Below, in pieces: positions 26,645 through 35,597 of a stretch of DNA of 64,000 bases. The DNA comes from MGIIb-O2 sp964003245. Lineage in GTDB: Archaea > Thermoplasmatota > Poseidoniia > Poseidoniales > Thalassarchaeaceae. Where the stretch lies: NCBI GenBank assembly GCA_964003245.1, contig CAXFIU010000001.1, forward strand, positions 62,001-126,000, read 5' to 3'. Below the pieces are notes generated by a model. The model was not told the DNA's origin. It made no database searches and was given only the letters and a program-made list of their open reading frames with translations. The position numbers were made by a program, and so were the translations under genes. Numbering within the stretch: the first letter of the stretch is position 1; the number at the start of each line of letters is the position of its first letter.

Positions 26645-27658
26645 ATGCCAGAACCTCCGATTCGCCATCATCATGGTAAATCAGAACAGAAAGAAGAGAA
26701 GTCTGAGGCATCAACTGAACAAAAAGCTCAGATGGAACAAGCTTATCAACAAATGCAAAGAAAGTTACGTATCAATAAAATAGACCAGGATATTAAGCAT
26801 AAGATAATGGTTTTATCTGGTAAAGGAGGAGTTGGTAAGTCTACAGTTGCTACTGGATTAGCTCTTTCTTTAGCTCGTAGGGGTAAGAAAGTCGGAATAA
26901 TGGATATTGATATTACTGGCCCAAATGTTCCAAAGATGCTAGGTTTGGAAGGTTCAGATTTACATGTCGAAAATGGCAGAATCCATCCAGCTATAGGTTC
27001 ACATGGAATTAAGGTTATTTCCATGGCATTTTTAATTGAAGATCCTGATAAGCCTGTAATTTGGCGTGGCCCAATAAAATTGGGCGCAATAAATCAATTT
27101 ATTGGAGATGTTGAATGGGGTGAACTTGATGCATTAATAATTGATTTCCCTCCTGGGACCAGCGATGAACCCCTTACTGTTTCTCAAAGTCTACCAACAA
27201 TTGATGGAGTTGTTATTGTAACTACTCCTCAAGAAGTAGCATTACTAGATAGTAGAAAATCGATCAATTTTGCTAAAACTATCTCGATTCCTATAATTGG
27301 GGTGGTAGAAAACATGAGTGGTTATACTATTGATGGAGTTACTGACCCTGAAACCAAAGTTTCAATCAAAGGCCCCACTGGAAATATGATAGAGACAGTT
27401 TCTGATTCTGAAGGTAAATGGACCATTACATTAGATGTTTTCAAAAGTGGTGGGGGTTCAGATGCTGCAGAAAATCTTTCAGTACCGTTTTTGGGGGCTC
27501 TTCCTTTTGATCCCGGGATTGTTCGAGGAGGAGATGATGGTGTTCATCGAATATTAGCAGAGCCTGATGGAGCAACCGCGGAGGCCTTTGATAAAATTGT
27601 TGAAAAAGTAGTTGAATCATTAGAACTTCCTAGCAATCCAACAGTTCGAATATCATAA
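26645..27658 (+). CDS. mrp: Mrp/NBP35-type P-loop ATPase without cysteines
   Basis: Family members are Fe-S cluster scaffolds/carriers. From the ATG at 26645 (start MPEPPIRHHHGK) the protein has 337 residues. Deviant Walker A VLSGKGGVGKSTVA, MDIDITGPNVPKML, IDFPPGTSDEPLT and VENMSGY are all normal. Where the family has the CxxC cluster ligands after VENMS, this protein has about 45 residues (DGVTDPETKVSIKGPTG ... SEGKWTITLDVF) without cysteine, and there is no cysteine anywhere in the chain. The ATPase is intact, so function must differ or cluster binding is absent. Confidence 0.85.
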   Translation: MPEPPIRHHHGKSEQKEEKSEASTEQKAQMEQAYQQMQRKLRINKIDQDIKHKIMVLSGKGGVGKSTVATGLALSLARRGKKVGIMDIDITGPNVPKMLGLEGSDLHVENGRIHPAIGSHGIKVISMAFLIEDPDKPVIWRGPIKLGAINQFIGDVEWGELDALIIDFPPGTSDEPLTVSQSLPTIDGVVIVTTPQEVALLDSRKSINFAKTISIPIIGVVENMSGYTIDGVTDPETKVSIKGPTGNMIETVSDSEGKWTITLDVFKSGGGSDAAENLSVPFLGALPFDPGIVRGGDDGVHRILAEPDGATAEAFDKIVEKVVESLELPSNPTVRIS

Positions 27659-27720
27659 ATCGTTATTTCATAGAAGGGTCAGTTTCATGACGTGTAGTCT
27701 TCCCGAGTCATATTGATAAT

Positions 27721-29814
27721 ATGGCTGTGGCGAGTGGAATTTATCTTACTTGGATTACCGGGGCTATCATAATTAGTCTTTCTCTAATGCCATTTTTTAA
27801 GCCCGATTATGCTAAAATTCGAATTTCCGGTTTCATTGATATGTTTAGAAGATACTGGGCTCACATGATAGTAGTTTTTTCTGTTTATTTATGGAAAGAT
27901 TTGCTAGACCAGTTAGATAGAATTATAATGGCTAATACTCAATTGGATATGACTCCCTATATTTATGCGATTGAAGGTGACATTGTTTGGTGGGTACAAG
28001 ATTCATTGAATAATTCTTTATTGTCTTTTAGTTTAACACATTTTTATGTTATGGGATTTATGGCTGTAACTTTTTCTTCTTTCATATATCCAATATTTTT
28101 TGATGATAGATATATGGCCGATAGAGTATCTCTGTCAATGTTTTGGGTCTATATTCTAGCTATACCATTCTATTTATTTTTTAATGTCAGAGTTACAGGG
28201 AATTATATCCCTGAGATGGAAACAATAGCTTATGATTTAACTCCAGAGATTCATAATTGGTTCATACAGATTGACCCTTTCACTAACGGTATGCCTAGCT
28301 TACATATTGGACTCCCTTTTGCAATTTGGTTAACTATGGAAAGATGGGATTCAGATGAACGATGGTTAAGATATAGGAGGCTATTGCTACTTTTTATTGT
28401 AATAACTGCTTTTACAATAATTTATCTCGGTATCCATTGGGTATCGGATATTATCGGCGGAATTATTGTTGCTATGATCGCTGTTGAAATTACAGCCAAG
28501 ACACATACTCCAATATGGCAATTCGCTGATGAAAGATTGTTTTCACGAAGATTAGCTCGAGCAATTGATGATCCAAAGAAATGGTTATCTGAGTCTTGGA
28601 CTATTACTAAAAAATTCTTTCACCCTATACAGCAACCTAGTTCCAGTCAGACAAAAGCATTTATTGCCACAGTATTAGTTTTAACAGGAGGAGTATTATT
28701 GTGGGATGCAACTCATCAGGATTTTCCAATCGAGGGAGTCAATCCAACAAATGCTGCTGGCTCAGAGGGATGGGTAGTTGGAGTTGAGGATATTGATGAT
28801 GAAATAACAATCAAGTTATGGAATGTAAGTAATCAGAAAGAGGCAATTATCGAAGGAAATAATTGGTCTAACCCTCCTCAAATTGAGTTATCAAATAATA
28901 ATCTCATACTTTTTGATGAATCAAACTTAGATTTTTTCCAATTAAACAATTCATCTATTGAAGTTTTTGACCCTATATTTAGTATCACAAATAACGATGA
29001 ATTAGACAGAGTTTCTATTATTGAGAACAATCAAGGTCAACCATGTTTAGTTATAGTAAAGAATAATACAATTGAAATAATCAATGTCTTACATGATGAA
29101 TTATTTTCTTATGAAAATATCCAAGATTTAACTGCAATTGAGGGCTCAGGACAATTATTTGCTTCCGCATACAATACGATCAATGGCCCAATTATCAATG
29201 TCACAACACCATTTAATCCAGGGATTGAAATTAATATTTTAATTGAAAATTTTTCGAATGATCTTAATGATGAATATCTTGAGAATTTATATGGTATTCC
29301 TGTGGATTACAATAACTCTACAATTATTGACATTGAAATGGATGGAAGTTTGATACTTGTTTTAGTCGATGTAGGGCCTCTCAATCGTTTAATCTTAGTA
29401 GATGCTTTAACAGGAAATCAAGAAATGATTTCTAATCCCCTATGGCCATCAGAATCGCCTAGTATTGAAGGGAATTATATTGCATTTTTACAGAGACCAA
29501 TTACTTCCCCTACTATAAATTTAGATCCTGAAAATTTTAACAGGGAAGTATTCTTATGGAATATTGAAGACAATAATGGCCGTATTCAGATTACTCTTGA
29601 TGATTTAGATCAAGAAAATCCTCATGTACTCGATAATGGTGTAACATGGATTGAGATTGATGAAAATGGAGACTCGGAGTTAGTGATATATTCTCTTGAA
29701 AAGACCTTTGAAGAATATTCATCAGTTGTATTACAATCAGCAATATTGATGTTGATTCCATTATTGCTACTATTATCTCATCAAGCTGCTATTGAGAAAA
29801 GGATAAGTAACTAG
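27721..29814 (+). CDS. PAP2-family membrane phosphatase/transferase fused to an external propeller-like domain
   Basis: 697 residues. The N-terminal 260 carry about six membrane helices and PAP2 motifs of the inositolphosphotransferase (Aur1/PAP2_3) type: NGMPSLHIGLPFAIWL and YLGIHWVSDIIGG (His and Asp catalytic pair). After about residue 310 a further helix (TKAFIATVLVLTGGVLLWD) leads into roughly 330 residues of repeating short beta strands, TolB/propeller-like, rich in Asn and Ile. A final helix (VVLQSAILMLIPLLLLLS) ends the protein. Probably a lipid-head-group enzyme with a large extracellular sensor or binding domain. Stop shared with nadA in CTAG. Confidence 0.7.
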   Translation: MAVASGIYLTWITGAIIISLSLMPFFKPDYAKIRISGFIDMFRRYWAHMIVVFSVYLWKDLLDQLDRIIMANTQLDMTPYIYAIEGDIVWWVQDSLNNSLLSFSLTHFYVMGFMAVTFSSFIYPIFFDDRYMADRVSLSMFWVYILAIPFYLFFNVRVTGNYIPEMETIAYDLTPEIHNWFIQIDPFTNGMPSLHIGLPFAIWLTMERWDSDERWLRYRRLLLLFIVITAFTIIYLGIHWVSDIIGGIIVAMIAVEITAKTHTPIWQFADERLFSRRLARAIDDPKKWLSESWTITKKFFHPIQQPSSSQTKAFIATVLVLTGGVLLWDATHQDFPIEGVNPTNAAGSEGWVVGVEDIDDEITIKLWNVSNQKEAIIEGNNWSNPPQIELSNNNLILFDESNLDFFQLNNSSIEVFDPIFSITNNDELDRVSIIENNQGQPCLVIVKNNTIEIINVLHDELFSYENIQDLTAIEGSGQLFASAYNTINGPIINVTTPFNPGIEINILIENFSNDLNDEYLENLYGIPVDYNNSTIIDIEMDGSLILVLVDVGPLNRLILVDALTGNQEMISNPLWPSESPSIEGNYIAFLQRPITSPTINLDPENFNREVFLWNIEDNNGRIQITLDDLDQENPHVLDNGVTWIEIDENGDSELVIYSLEKTFEEYSSVVLQSAILMLIPLLLLLSHQAAIEKRISN

Positions 29815-30899
29815 GCTTCAGCATATCTGAACATCTCATCAAGAGAGAATTTTGCTCTTTCAATAACTTCTTCTTCTAATTGAATTATTTGATCATCTCT
29901 GGGGTCTCTTAATGATTGTAGTATGTCTTCTAGAAGAGTTGTTTTCATATGTTTACACATTACACACGTTCCAATAATATTCAATTCATCTTTAGTTTCT
30001 GCCAATACTCTGTCCGCAGTTCCACATTCGGTAATCAGCATGATGTTATTTTTCCCTTCTTTACCCAATCTAATTGATTCTTTGATTAAGACTTCACTAC
30101 TGCCTATGAAATCACTTTCTTCTAATACATCAGCAGAACATTCAGGATGACTTAGAACTTGAAGATCAATTCCTGCTCTATCTGCTCTATCTCTCCAGGA
30201 AAGGATTTTCTCTCCGGTAAATAATGCATGAACTTCACATTCTCCATCATAAATAATAACTTCTTTCTTTCCTGCTAGTGATTTTTGTAAGTGCTCACCC
30301 ATAAATCGATCTGGTACAAATATTAATTTATCTCCTGGCAGATTTTCACATATCTTGAGATAGTTACTACTGGTTACACATACATCTACTTCGGCTTTAA
30401 CTTCTGCTGTAGTATTAATGTAACAGGCCACTGGTACTCCTGGATATCTTCTTCTCAATTTTTTGACATCTTCTGCAGTAATACTTTCTGATAATGAGCA
30501 ACCAGCTTCAGGAGATGGATGTATTACCAATTTATCAGGACTGAGTATTTTTGCAGTTTCTGCCATAAATCTTACACTAGAGAAAAGAATTATCTGTTGT
30601 TTAGCATCTCTAGCAGATTTAGAGAGAGAATAACTATCTGAAACTTCATCTGCTACTCCGTAGATAATATCAGGTGTCTGATAAGAATGAGCAATTAGAT
30701 AAACATCTTTTTGTTTTTTTAACTCATTAATCTCTAATGTATATGCAGCTATTGACTTGCAGTGTTCGAGAGTCCATCTTCCTGGTTGTTTTATTGCATC
30801 TAAAAGCCTCTTTGCTTCTTCTTCAATCCTCTCTTCTGAATATAGCCTAGGAATTACCTTTTCTTGGTTTCTGGGTATATCTGGTAGGCCCATAGACAT
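29811..30899 (-). CDS. nadA: Quinolinate synthase
   Basis: [4Fe-4S] enzyme that condenses iminoaspartate and dihydroxyacetone phosphate to quinolinate for NAD synthesis. The 362-residue chain has LIAHSYQTPDIIYGVADEVSDS, HPSPEAGCSLSES, VCVTSSNY, ITECGTADRV and GTCVMCKHMKTTLLED, which contain the three cluster cysteines. No nadB or nadC is in the window. Divergent from bud32 with about 40 bases between starts. Confidence 0.94.
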   Translation of the reverse strand: MSMGLPDIPRNQEKVIPRLYSEERIEEEAKRLLDAIKQPGRWTLEHCKSIAAYTLEINELKKQKDVYLIAHSYQTPDIIYGVADEVSDSYSLSKSARDAKQQIILFSSVRFMAETAKILSPDKLVIHPSPEAGCSLSESITAEDVKKLRRRYPGVPVACYINTTAEVKAEVDVCVTSSNYLKICENLPGDKLIFVPDRFMGEHLQKSLAGKKEVIIYDGECEVHALFTGEKILSWRDRADRAGIDLQVLSHPECSADVLEESDFIGSSEVLIKESIRLGKEGKNNIMLITECGTADRVLAETKDELNIIGTCVMCKHMKTTLLEDILQSLRDPRDDQIIQLEEEVIERAKFSLDEMFRYAEA

Positions 30900-30939
30900 G
30901 TGATTTCACTCATTGGTCAGGTTTAACCTCTTTCAAGGT

Positions 30940-31620
30940 ATGTCACCTCCGGTACACATGGATGATGAGTCTGTGCCATTATGGAAAACTTCCAAAATGA
31001 TTCATCAGGGTGCTGAAGCTAAGGTATTTTCTGGATATTGGATGGGCGATAAAGCGATTTTAAAAAAACGCAATCTTCGTTCATATCGTCATCCAGATTT
31101 AGATAGAAGATTGACACGTCAAAGACTATCTGTAGAAGTTAGAGTATTAACAAAACTACATTCGACTGAGATCTCTTCTCCTTCTTTATTTGATGTTGAT
31201 ATAGATGATGGTTGGATTATTTTATCAGAAGTAGAAGGCGTAACTTTGTATGAATCTTTATTGAATGGTAAATCTGATAACAAACAAATAAAGAAATTCG
31301 GTGGTTTAATTCGTCAATTACACGAATTAGGAATATCTCATGGTGATTTGACTACACATAATGTGATTATTAGCGATGACGGGGACTTAACAATGATTGA
31401 TTTTGGACTTTCTAAAATTTCACCTGAGATTGAACATTTAGGACTTGATTTACAAGTTTTGCACGAGTGCCTTAATGCAAGTCACTATGAAGAGAATAAT
31501 GCAATTGAATCAATGATTGAGGGATATCTCTCTAATTCCTCTGATAATTTTAATCCTTCAGGATCAGATGTCATTGAAAGATTCAACTCTATTAGAGGAA
31601 GAGTAAGGTATCATGCTTAG
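30940..31620 (+). CDS. bud32: KEOPS-complex kinase Bud32
   Basis: Small atypical kinase/ATPase of the KEOPS complex that makes t6A37 in tRNA. 226 residues from ATG 30940 (TTG 30913 is the longer alternative). It has an abbreviated kinase fold: HQGAEAKVFSG glycine-loop equivalent, KAILKKR with the ATP lysine, HGDLTTHNVII catalytic loop, IDFGLSK metal-binding DFG, and the basic C-terminus RGRVRYHA. It is a free-standing Bud32, not fused to Kae1. Followed at once by an ITPase gene. Confidence 0.93.
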   Translation: MSPPVHMDDESVPLWKTSKMIHQGAEAKVFSGYWMGDKAILKKRNLRSYRHPDLDRRLTRQRLSVEVRVLTKLHSTEISSPSLFDVDIDDGWIILSEVEGVTLYESLLNGKSDNKQIKKFGGLIRQLHELGISHGDLTTHNVIISDDGDLTMIDFGLSKISPEIEHLGLDLQVLHECLNASHYEENNAIESMIEGYLSNSSDNFNPSGSDVIERFNSIRGRVRYHA

Positions 31621-31635
31621 TAGTTAGTGATTTTT

Positions 31636-32229
31636 ATGAAGATACTTTTCCTTACTGGTAATAGAAATAAGGTCATTGAGGCTAATGATATATTATCTAA
31701 TTTAGGATATGAAGTTGAACAGTTTCTTGTAAATGGCTTACCTCCAGAATTTATAGAGCCCCAATCTTCTTCGATATCTGATGTATCCAGATTTAAAATT
31801 CAACAAGCTTTAGAATTAATTTCTGAAACTGAATTCAAAAATCATGCTTTTCTAGTTGAAGACTCAGGCTTATTTATTGAATCTTTGAATAATTTCCCTG
31901 GAGTTTATTCCTCTTATATCTCAAAAACTATAGGGAATCAGGGGATTCTTAATCTTCTTGTCGAGAAGTCTAATCGTAATGCTGAATTCCGCACCTATTC
32001 GATTTTATATAAAAACGGGGAATATTTTCATGCATTAGGAGTTTGTCCTGGCAGTATTTCAAACCAGATTAAAGGTACAAACGGTTTTGGTTTTGATCCA
32101 ATTTTTATCCCCGAATCTGGAGATGGACGTACTTTTGGTGAAATGTCTGAAAATGAAAAAGCATCTAAATCACACAGAGGAGAGTCTCTAAGGATTCTTT
32201 ATGAAGAACTCAAACATCCGTCAAAGTGA
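31636..32229 (+). CDS. rdgB: XTP/dITP pyrophosphatase (HAM1/RdgB)
   Basis: House-cleaning enzyme that hydrolyses ITP, XTP and their deoxy forms. The 197-residue chain starts at ATG 31636 (a GTG at 31627 adds three residues). Motifs: LTGNRNKVIEAN at the N-terminus, VEDSGLFI, FPGVYSSYI, NGFGFDPIFIPESGDGRTFGEMS and KASKSHRGES. Gap to bud32 is short, so they are probably one operon. Confidence 0.93.
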   Translation: MKILFLTGNRNKVIEANDILSNLGYEVEQFLVNGLPPEFIEPQSSSISDVSRFKIQQALELISETEFKNHAFLVEDSGLFIESLNNFPGVYSSYISKTIGNQGILNLLVEKSNRNAEFRTYSILYKNGEYFHALGVCPGSISNQIKGTNGFGFDPIFIPESGDGRTFGEMSENEKASKSHRGESLRILYEELKHPSK

Positions 32230-32260
32230 AGATAGGACACCCACTCGCAGAGATGATACT

Positions 32261-33211
32261 ATGCCGTCTTTAATTAGAATAACTGGTTGGTTTTCCTTAT
32301 TCTTCGGTTTTATTTTGTTTTTCATTTTTCAAGGAAGATTGGACTTAGTTTCTTCTATAGCAGGAGGAGTTGTTCTATTGTCTATATTGGCGATATTGAT
32401 GTTTACTGGTAACCAAAAACTGGTTTCTCCTCCTCCTAAAATCATTGATAATGAGCCTATAATTGAAAAGACAGAAATTCCTAATATTCCAATCAACCCT
32501 GTAGAAAAATTAGAAGTTGTTAATTTAGAGAATGAAGATAAACTTGAGCGAAGTCGCAAAAAAAGAAATTTCAGTCCACCACCATTGCCACCTATGCCAG
32601 TGACATCATCCGCAGATTCTTTTATTGCAGCGAATAACGAAGATTTACCTCCCCCAATCCCCCCTGTTCCTCTCGGAAATGTAGAAGCGGCAGATGGTAC
32701 TAAACTTGCTAAAAAATTAGTTATTACTTCTGACGCTCAATCTGAAATGGAGTCTGAAATAGAAGATTTTGTTGATCAGAGAAGGTCTAGACAAGCAGAA
32801 ATCCGTTCGAGTTTAGAGAGAAAGAGGAGAATGGCCTTAGCTGAAAGAAGAGCTGCAAAAGCTCGTTTATGGACTGAAGTTGAAGATGGAGAAGATCTTG
32901 CTAGTTTATTGGATGACCCAAATCATGGACTTACAATAATTGAAGAATCCGAAGAATATGATGATTCAAAACCTCTTGGCGTATCTTATGTAAGGATAGA
33001 TAATACAAGAATATTGAAATTAACTATCCCTCTAGTTGTAGAGAGTAGAAGTCAAACAGATGAGCAAATAGATTCAGATACTTTACTAATAAATAGTGAA
33101 ATTACACCTCCTCCGGGGCTCCCTCCTATGCCTCCTCCTCCTGGGTTGCCGCCCATGCCTCCTCCTCCTGGGTTACCGCCCATGCCTCCTCCTCAGTTAG
33201 AAAAAGAATGA
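32261..33211 (+). CDS. Two-TM protein with charged helix and proline-rich tail
   Basis: 316 residues from ATG 32261 (an ATG at 32201 would overlap the ITPase by 29 bases). Two hydrophobic helices at about residues 7-48 (GWFSLFFGFILFFIFQG; LVSSIAGGVVLLSILAILMF) form an N-terminal membrane anchor. The middle has PPPLPPMP and a basic helix (SRQAEIRSSLERKRRMALAE). The end is a tandem proline repeat. No enzyme motif; maybe a membrane-bound adaptor. Not a known family to me. Confidence 0.6.
   Translation: MPSLIRITGWFSLFFGFILFFIFQGRLDLVSSIAGGVVLLSILAILMFTGNQKLVSPPPKIIDNEPIIEKTEIPNIPINPVEKLEVVNLENEDKLERSRKKRNFSPPPLPPMPVTSSADSFIAANNEDLPPPIPPVPLGNVEAADGTKLAKKLVITSDAQSEMESEIEDFVDQRRSRQAEIRSSLERKRRMALAERRAAKARLWTEVEDGEDLASLLDDPNHGLTIIEESEEYDDSKPLGVSYVRIDNTRILKLTIPLVVESRSQTDEQIDSDTLLINSEITPPPGLPPMPPPPGLPPMPPPPGLPPMPPPQLEKE
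33107..33193 (+). repeat. 27-base tandem repeat coding PPPPGLPPM units
   Basis: Three near-identical copies of a unit reading P-P-P-P-G-L-P-P-M (the first shortened) followed by PPPQ at the C-terminus of the upstream protein. The DNA copies differ at few bases (ggg-ttg-ccg-ccc against ggg-tta-ccg-ccc), consistent with recent in-frame duplication. Confidence 0.8.
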
Positions 33212-33258
33212 AATCGGGTTAACCGTATGTTCAAACATTCGTTCTTCTTCGGTAAAGT

Positions 33259-34095
33259 ATGAATGATGATATCCTACTAATAGAAAACATCCCGATTGAA
33301 GGTACTTTTCCAGAGGGAGGGCTCGTATCTGTTTGGACCTTAAATCGACCTGATAAATTAAATTCGTTAAATTCTGATTCTCATAAAGCATTGAAAGAAG
33401 CCTGTGATTTAGCTGAATATAATGATCTGATTAGAGTTATTATTATCACAGGTGCTCCACCAAATCCGCCTCTAGAAGGTAAGAAGAAGAAACCATATTC
33501 CTTCGCTGCTGGCGCAGACATTTCCGAATTTATTGGTAAAAATTCAGATGATGTCCGACCCTTCTTTGAAGATAATGCTTGGGAAAAAGTATGGAATCTT
33601 TCCAAACCAACTATAGCTATGATTGATGGATTTGCTTTGGGAGGAGGCACTGAATTAGCACTTTCTTGCGATATCAGAATTGCTTCTAATAGGTCGAAAT
33701 TTGGTACGCCTGAGATAAATTTAGGATTAATTCCGGGTGGAGGTGGTACTCAGAGATTATGTAGATTAATTGGATATGGCAAGGCATTAGAAATGGTCCT
33801 CACAGGAGATATGATTGACTCTGAAAAAGCACTTTCTTATGGTTTAATTAATTCAGTAACCACTCCCGAAGATCTCAAAGAAACTACTATGAAGTTGGCA
33901 GAAAATATTGCAAAAAAATCTCCATATACTACAAAAGTTGCAAAACGTGCAGTAAGGGCGTCTCTTGATTTACCTTTTAGTGAAGGTGTACGTATGGAGA
34001 GGTCTGAATTTGTGGCTTTATTCGATACTGAAGATAAGGAAATCGGTGTGAATGCTTTCCTAAATCGTGAGTCCCCTAAATGGCTCGGTAAATAA
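33259..34095 (+). CDS. Enoyl-CoA hydratase/isomerase family protein
   Basis: Crotonase-fold enzyme of 278 residues. The oxyanion hole region FAAGADISEF and the catalytic region GGGTELALSCDIRIASNRSKFGTPEINLGLIPGGGGTQRL keep both glutamates of true hydratases (one after GGGT, one in TPE). Likely hydrates a 2-enoyl-CoA. An insert at residues about 60-80 (PNPPLEGKKKKPYS) is longer than usual. First gene of the acyl-CoA island. Confidence 0.88.
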   Translation: MNDDILLIENIPIEGTFPEGGLVSVWTLNRPDKLNSLNSDSHKALKEACDLAEYNDLIRVIIITGAPPNPPLEGKKKKPYSFAAGADISEFIGKNSDDVRPFFEDNAWEKVWNLSKPTIAMIDGFALGGGTELALSCDIRIASNRSKFGTPEINLGLIPGGGGTQRLCRLIGYGKALEMVLTGDMIDSEKALSYGLINSVTTPEDLKETTMKLAENIAKKSPYTTKVAKRAVRASLDLPFSEGVRMERSEFVALFDTEDKEIGVNAFLNRESPKWLGK

Positions 34096-34110
34096 TAGAT
34101 AACAATTTTT

Positions 34111-35529
34111 CTAAAGCTGAATTGATTTAATTTCTAGAAATTCATTAAGGCCATGAGTCCCAAGTTCTCTCCCATTACCTGAAAGTTTGTATCCACCAAA
34201 AGGTGCACTAACATTGAAAGCCCCTCCATTCACACTCACCTGCCCCGTTCTCATTTTTTTAGCGAATCTTATTGCTCGTTCTTCATCCTTAGACCAGACT
34301 CCTCCAGATAGGCCATATATTGAGTCATTTGCTAACATCAGGGCCTCTTTTTCATCTTTATAAGTTGTAATTACCAAAACAGGGCCAAAAATCTCTTCTT
34401 TCCAGATTTTCATTTCAGTAGTTACATTTGCGAATATAGTTGGCTTTACGTAGTATCCTTTGGAAATACCGTCTGGCATTCCAAGACCTCCTGAAATCAA
34501 AGTAGCACCTTCATTAATTCCTGATTCAATATATTCACTAACACTTTTTTGTTGCCTTAAACTTACCATAGGCCCACATCTTGTATTTTCTTCTAAAGGA
34601 TCGCCAGGATGGTAAGAATTATTTTTTTCTGCTATGATTTTGTAAACTTCATCACTCATGGACTCAGGGATAATAAGTCTCGTTAATGCTGAGCATGTTT
34701 GTCCGCTATTTTGATGACAAGCCCCTATGGCCTTTTTTGCTACTAAAATCGGGTCTGCATCATCTAGTGCCACATTTGCACTTTTACCACCTAACTCTAA
34801 TGTAACTCTCTTAATTGTAGGCGCTGCTGCTTCACTTACAGAAACGCCAGCTCCTGTTGAACCAGTGAATGATACCATATCCACTTCTGGATGACTCGAC
34901 ATATAATTCCCAATTTCAGATCCGTGCCCTGAAACTAAATTAAAAACTCCTGGCGGTAATCCTATTTCATGTAAAATATCTGCTAAAATAAATGCACTTA
35001 ATGGGGCTTCCTTTGATGGTTTTAATATCATTGTACATCCAGCAGCAATTGCAGGAGCAACTTTACCAATTATCTGATGTAGAGGGAAATTCCAAGGTGT
35101 AATAAATGCGCAAACTCCAATCGGTTCTTTACAAATAATTGAGTTTCTCACTTTTTCCTCCCAATCAAAATTTTCTAGAATTTTTGCATAACTCCTAGAA
35201 ACAACTCTCGGTGTACCTACCATTGCAACTCTAGAATAACCAATAGGAGTACCTACCTCAGCAGTAATAGTCTGAGCAATCTCTTCACCTCTTTCCTTCA
35301 GTGCATTTGAGAGGCCATTCAGAATATCTATTCTCGATTCTATACTACTTTTTGACCAAGACTCGAAAGCAATCCTTGCAGAAGAAGCGGCTTTGTCAAT
35401 ATCTTCTACTGAACCAACTGGAATTTTTCCAATTATTTCTTCCGTTGCAGGGTTAATTACATCAATACTCTCATTTCCCATTGGTAGAACCCATTTCCCA
35501 TCGATATACAGTTGGTCTCGTGTATGCAT
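34111..35529 (-). CDS. Aldehyde dehydrogenase (NAD(P)+-dependent)
   Basis: 472-residue ALDH-superfamily enzyme. Visible: TPWNFPLHQIIGKVAPAIAAG, KPSKEAPLSA, SFTGSTGAG, the catalytic Glu in LELGGKSANV, the nucleophile Cys in NSGQTCSALTR and EEIFGPVL. It belongs to the general aldehyde dehydrogenase group and the substrate is unknown. In the context of a BoxB/PaaA-like oxygenase it could oxidise a ring-opened semialdehyde, as BoxD or PaaZ do. This role is inference. Confidence 0.9.
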   Translation of the reverse strand: MHTRDQLYIDGKWVLPMGNESIDVINPATEEIIGKIPVGSVEDIDKAASSARIAFESWSKSSIESRIDILNGLSNALKERGEEIAQTITAEVGTPIGYSRVAMVGTPRVVSRSYAKILENFDWEEKVRNSIICKEPIGVCAFITPWNFPLHQIIGKVAPAIAAGCTMILKPSKEAPLSAFILADILHEIGLPPGVFNLVSGHGSEIGNYMSSHPEVDMVSFTGSTGAGVSVSEAAAPTIKRVTLELGGKSANVALDDADPILVAKKAIGACHQNSGQTCSALTRLIIPESMSDEVYKIIAEKNNSYHPGDPLEENTRCGPMVSLRQQKSVSEYIESGINEGATLISGGLGMPDGISKGYYVKPTIFANVTTEMKIWKEEIFGPVLVITTYKDEKEALMLANDSIYGLSGGVWSKDEERAIRFAKKMRTGQVSVNGGAFNVSAPFGGYKLSGNGRELGTHGLNEFLEIKSIQL

Positions 35530-35597
35530 GGACAGTGCGAGGAGTACTTACTTTAGATATTCACGCATTCTAATAGTGGATACCTACTCCGATATTC

